Positions 60,148-64,000 of a stretch of 64,000 nt of DNA are shown piece after piece. A model generated the notes under the pieces. The model saw only the letters and a program-made list of their open reading frames with translations. It was not told where the DNA came from and ran no database searches. Location: NCBI RefSeq assembly GCF_012273895.1, contig NC_052117.1, positions 5,774,406 to 5,838,405 on the forward strand, given 5' to 3'. Source of the DNA: Zerene cesonia (taxonomy: Eukaryota; Arthropoda; Insecta; Lepidoptera; Pieridae). A program made the position numbers and the translations under genes. Every line of letters begins with the position of its first letter. Position 1 is the stretch's first letter.

Positions 60148-61596
60148 TTACAGGACAATAACTTGTTGTTTAGCCTGTTGCTTGGCCTTAACTCTGACCT
60201 GTGCAGCAATTCTGTCGAGGTCACGTCTTCCTTGTACGGTAAGAATGCGACCACCATCTGGGATTTTCTCAACAAGCTTGAGAGCTTCGAGAGCCTGCAG
60301 TGCCTTGCGGGCGATGCTGCCTGATGATCTTAAATTTAAAAAAAAGGTTGTTTACTTTTTATGTAAGTCTGAAATATTCAAGTCATAAAAATTGTTTAGA
60401 TATTGGAAGCCATCTTTTGTTATGTTCTTATATTTTTCACTTTTATAACCCTTCCCCATGACACTTTTAAGGTTTTTGAGTGTATTTATAAATATTAAAA
60501 GAAGAAATTCAATTTTCATAGTAGTACTAGAATATGGAAGATTCGATTTTTACTATAGCAATATAGATCTATCATACTAGGACAAAAGTTTCTGATTAAA
60601 ACTAATTTGTAACAATAATTTGTCTACTTTCAAGAAATGAGACTACTTTGAAACCTATATTGAAGATAGCATATTATTTCAATATTTAAATAAAATTATA
60701 TTCATAAATTTTGAATGAAGCAATCACAAATCCTTTATTCATCACTGCATATTATAAAACAAGGTCGCTTTCTCTGTACCTGTGTCCCTATGTATGCTTA
60801 AATCTTTAAAACTATGCAACAGATTTTGATGGGGTTTTTTTTAATAGATATTGATTCAATAAAAAAGTTAATATATATACAATAAAAAATGCACATTAAC
60901 ATCTATTAGACTACTCCAAATTAACGTGTGTGAAACCACGGGCAAAAGCTAGCATAACATAAAATATTATTATACCTGCAGAAGTGAGAGGGGGTGACAC
61001 CGTTGCGTTTGCGACCACCAAAGATCTTTGTGACAGTCTTCACACCAACTGGTGATCTGATGTAGATGTGTCTGAGGACAGCAGCGCAACGGACATAGAA
61101 CCAATCGGGGTCGTAGGGAGCCAACTCCTTGAAACGGCCAGTCTTCACCAGGTCCATGTGTTCAGGCAGTTTAACCTTACCAATCCTGTAATTAAACAAT
61201 ACATAGGTACATCATTACAGTTAACAAATAAAGAATAATGCAATTTTAAGGTTCCAAAAATCTTATAGATTTACAAGTTATTTTTTACTTTTCATTTTTT
61301 GTCCTATAGACTACTACTGAGGGTGCGAAAAAACAGTAGCTTACACTGTTAACTAACTTGCATTCCACCAAAAATATACAGGTTACTTTTGGGGCTCTCT
61401 TTTGATTTGAGTTGATTGCAGATATTAGTGGGAATTTGTTTATGTAACAGTTAAAAGTAAATGATAATCCATCAAGTGTGATTCATATAATCATTCTTAA
61501 AGTTTATGAGAGGTACGGAACTTACTTTTTGAGATGGAAGGCAACGGTCTTGACGACCTTGTCTTGTTCAACATCTTTCAATGTGACGGATCTCAT
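60148..61596 (-). CDS. RpS19: 40S ribosomal protein S19 (eS19)
   Basis: Three coding exons: 61526-61596, 60976-61185, 60148-60328; 153 aa, close to the usual length. S19 is a small-subunit protein needed for 18S rRNA maturation. Family phrases are clear: MRSVTLKDVEQDKVVKT, KLPEHMDLVKTGRFKELAP, DPDWFYVRCAAVLRHIYIRS, KIFGGRKRNGVTPSHFCR, SSGSIARKALQALEALK, GGRILTVQGRRDLDRIAAQV. The ATG is the first three bases of its exon, directly after the acceptor. A poly(A) signal (AATAAA on the minus strand, 60129-60134) lies 14 bases past the stop. A non-coding first exon is listed separately. Confidence 0.97.
60755..60952 (+). mobile_element. Diverged Helitron-like remnant in RpS19 intron
   Basis: It has TTTAAAACTATGCAACAGATTTTGATGGGG and ends GGGCAAAAGCTAG before C, so the flanking T is lost. 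The start is not recognisable. Confidence 0.3.
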
Positions 61597-62438
61597 CTGA
61601 AAATAAACACAAATACAGTTTTCCCATTACGCATCATATTTTGTTCATAAGATTTGAAATTACAGACAGCAATAATATCAAATCTGTGTATTTCACAATT
61701 GAAGATGGGGGTACATTGATGATTACATGTAAAGTTATTGTCCATCAGCCACAAAATGTTCATCCAGTCATCATAATTGTTTATTGTTAAATTATGTTGT
61801 CAGTTTCTTAGAGTAACCCCCAACTTTAAGAAGTAGTTTTAGTCTGAATGTTTATTGCTATCAGATCGACAGAATATACTGTAGTATACTTATAAATCGT
61901 CATACTGATATTTTTTAATAAAATGAATAATGGTCTATTCCTATTCTATCGAAAATTTTCTTCCACATAAAAATTTACACTCCTGATTTAACTTACCCAA
62001 AGAGCATTAAACATACTAAATAATCCGATCAGATTATTATTTTATTAACAACATATTGACCAGTTCACAGCATAGTTGACCAACTAATGCTAATAATAAA
62101 GTTGAGGTTATATTATGAACATTATAATGGAATATGAATTTGTTCGTGTTCTATAGACTTTAAATAATCCAATATAATCGGAAAGGGTGAAATTGTATAA
62201 ATATTGATGATAACCAATGTCGATTAGAACCAAAATTAAAATAAAACTTTTTTTAATAGCCTCAAGCCTCGACTAGAGTTTCGTTGAAATATGCAATTGT
62301 AATGTTCATGTCAGTATGAAATGTATTGTAGGATAAAATACGGTACCTTACTTAAAATTAAAACTATAGAAACACCACTTTTACGTTTTCACTGAGCAAT
62401 AATATTGCAAAACCACGCGGTTTCAATAAAACACTCAC

Positions 62439-62467
62439 CTTGCCTTGTGTTGGCAGCCGGAAGAAAG
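62439..62467 (-). promoter_or_regulatory. RpS19: RpS19 non-coding first exon with TOP-like start
   Basis: On the minus strand, CTTTCTTCCGGCTGCC runs to a good donor (AAG|gtgagtg) at 62438-62439. A start at C (62467) would give a 5'-terminal oligopyrimidine tract, the mark of growth-regulated ribosomal protein mRNAs. The matching acceptor is at 61597-61598, giving an intron of about 840 bases. Confidence 0.65.
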
Positions 62468-63482
62468 ACAGAGAGAATAAAATCAAGCCATGTGTCGGGC
62501 TCGCTGTCAAAGTCAAAATTTGATTTTAAATAAGGCGGAATATACACAAATTTTGTAGATTGTGTTAGTAAAAAAGAATAATATGACATATAAAATAATA
62601 TGAAAGAATAATATGCGAACGATATTTAAGTTAGATAATAGCAGTAATCTCTTATCCCGGTCAATGCGGGTTTGCAGGAGTCCCCATGTTTTCTTTATCA
62701 TTTATAAAGAAAATTTATTTAAAAATACATTGTTCGAATATTTGAGCGAATGCTTATTAGGGCTACTTGAGCTTAGACATTAGTACATTGTACGAATTGA
62801 ATATTTGCACACGAGTAAGTGACTCGGCGAAATACAAAGATTCACTCGTTTTGGTGTATTTAAAAATCCACGAGGTTTTTGACGTGACGTCTTAAATTAG
62901 GTTGCGGCTCGGAGTCACTCATGAAAAAGTGTTACGCCCGGTAACGTTACAATGAGTCACCGAACTACGATCGGTCCGCCGCGCGCGCAGCACTAGAGAA
63001 TTAGGCGCATTGAATTGGCGCGTGCTTGTGTCTCTGTCTCTGTCTTTTAGTAAACAAAATATATTTTCTACAGTTAAAATTTGTGCAATTCTTATTTTCA
63101 TTGAATTCCTTGTTCCTATTGTGCAATTTAATAATATTAATATAAATAAATATTCTACCGAGAAAAAGACGTTGTCACGTAAAATCTTCGCCCGTAAAAC
63201 CGACTTTACAGGCAACCATTTTTTTTATTTTATGTTACAAATGTTGTAATTTTGTGCTTAAATATTGCATACATAGGATAAGTAAAAATTTATTTATCCT
63301 ATGCAATATGCAACTCATCCTAAGTAAGATTTTAACATAATATCTTAAATTAAACATACACGTTAATAATATTATAATCTATGTAATGAAGTTGCCTATG
63401 AATTATTATATCATCTGTTGATCTTCCTACTCTATAGTTTACACCTCTTTGTTGTCATTTGTCTGTTGTCATTATTTAGAAA
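62468..63482. promoter_or_regulatory. Divergent promoter region between RpS19 and lin-52
   Basis: About 1 kb holding both promoters. A CpG-richer patch lies at about 62930-63030 and includes TTGGCGCG, loosely like an E2F site, and TGACGTC at about 62884. A short hairpin lies at 63262. No gene is seen; the open frame at 63010-63249 has no recognisable content. Confidence 0.45.
63262..63305. repeat. Short imperfect hairpin upstream of lin-52
   Basis: ATATTGCAT(acat)AGGATAA pairs with TTATCCTATGCAATAT with one 4-nt bulge and a loop of about 12 nt. Confidence 0.55.
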
Positions 63483-63777
63483 ATGGCCGCGAAACCAAGT
63501 TCTGGTATTACAGAAGGTATATCTCTTTTATCCTCTTAATATTCGTTCTATATTATTTAATGTAGCGGGACAAATTTCTGCGAAGCAATATATTTTTTAA
63601 AAAAAGGTCGTCGTGCTTGTTCAGGTTTACATTTTAAACATTTTTTTTATTTAATGAATGTGCTCTTCATTCCAGGACAAATAATTTCTGATGATATTCC
63701 CTTGACATCCTTGGAAGAAAGTCTTTTAAGTTTGGAAAAACTGGATCGAGCCTCGCCCGAGCTATGGCCAGAACAAA
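63483..63777 (+). CDS. lin-52: LIN52, DREAM/MuvB complex subunit (5' part, runs off the window)
   Basis: Two coding exons: 63483-63516 (phase 1 out) and 63676-63777 (phase 1 out); the rest is beyond base 64000. The start ATG opens with MAAKPSSGITEG. Exon 2 carries the family signature SLEKLDRASPELWPEQ, nearly the same as in human LIN52. LIN52 links the MuvB core to the pocket proteins p107/p130 (Rbf in flies) and so helps repress cell-cycle genes. Its LxSxExL element (LLSLEKL) and the Ser in RASP, the DYRK1A site of human LIN52, are both present. The gene is divergent from RpS19. Confidence 0.88.
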
Positions 63778-63932
63778 GTAAGCGATAATAAAATCTATTT
63801 GTTTTTGTATTGTGATTAATTTGAAAGTGGCGGGCGTTGCGTATTTTTAATGTTGTCATTCCTCCCACCATACAGTGCTGTCGGATTTTGGCATTACGTT
63901 TGTAACGATCGTAATTTGAACATTAATTTATA

Positions 63933-64000
63933 ATGGAAGATAATGGCAGTTATTCAATTAAAGACGATAACTCACAGTGTTCAAATGAATCTTTCGCAGT
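63933..64000 (+). other. Open frame reaching the window end, possible start of another gene
   Basis: ATG at 63933 followed by 22 open codons (MEDNGSYSIKDDNSQCSN...) to the window edge. It lies inside what should be intron 2 of lin-52. Composition is compatible with coding, but I recognise nothing. It could be a nested gene start or chance. Confidence 0.25.

Noticed and set aside
63875..63918. Exon 3 of lin-52 after the acceptor CATACAG at about 63876
   Set aside because: The phase fits, but the translation (MLSDFGITFVTIVI then stop) is unlike any LIN52, which continues with a PGV-type segment.
1..64000. CRISPR arrays, bacterial operons, integrases, toxin-antitoxin or other defence systems
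   Set aside because: The DNA is clearly from an animal nuclear genome; no regularly spaced repeats and no prokaryotic genes were seen.

Overview
The window is animal nuclear DNA, very probably from a moth or butterfly. It is AT-rich, its genes are split by GT-AG introns, and it holds many copies of repeats typical of Lepidoptera: Helitron-like elements that begin TC(C/A)TACTAATATT and end in CTAG between a host A and T, tRNA-derived SINEs, and LINE scraps. Two blocks of exactly 1000 N are scaffold gaps of unknown true length.

Layout. 1-23128: about 23 kb with no gene I can support, containing repeats, one N gap (10136-11135), a fold-back structure beside that gap, and a perfect 32-bp hairpin. 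23129-28258 (+): an eight-exon gene for a secreted, catalytically dead serine protease homologue of 749 aa. 29638-57594 (-): a 28-kb gene for the sortilin-related receptor SorLA/SORL1. I placed 27 coding exons with consistent splice phases (2173 aa visible); at least one more must lie in the N gap at 38790-39789. 57595-60147: repeats only, including a GC-rich transposon-like block. 60148-62467 (-): ribosomal protein S19, with a non-coding first exon that starts with a TOP-like tract. 63483-end (+): the first two coding exons of lin-52 (DREAM/MuvB complex), running off the window.

How the genes relate. The serine protease homologue and SORL1 converge tail to tail with about 1.4 kb between their stop codons. 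RpS19 and lin-52 are divergent, with about 1 kb between them. I see no operon-like logic and no defence or mobile gene system; these are ordinary conserved animal genes in a repeat-rich setting. The points most worth following up are the complete loss of the catalytic triad in the protease homologue, features of the SORL1 gene (missing exon, Gly-Ala linker, exon GC mosaic, sorting tail), the LIN52 pocket-binding motif, and several unexplained inverted repeats.
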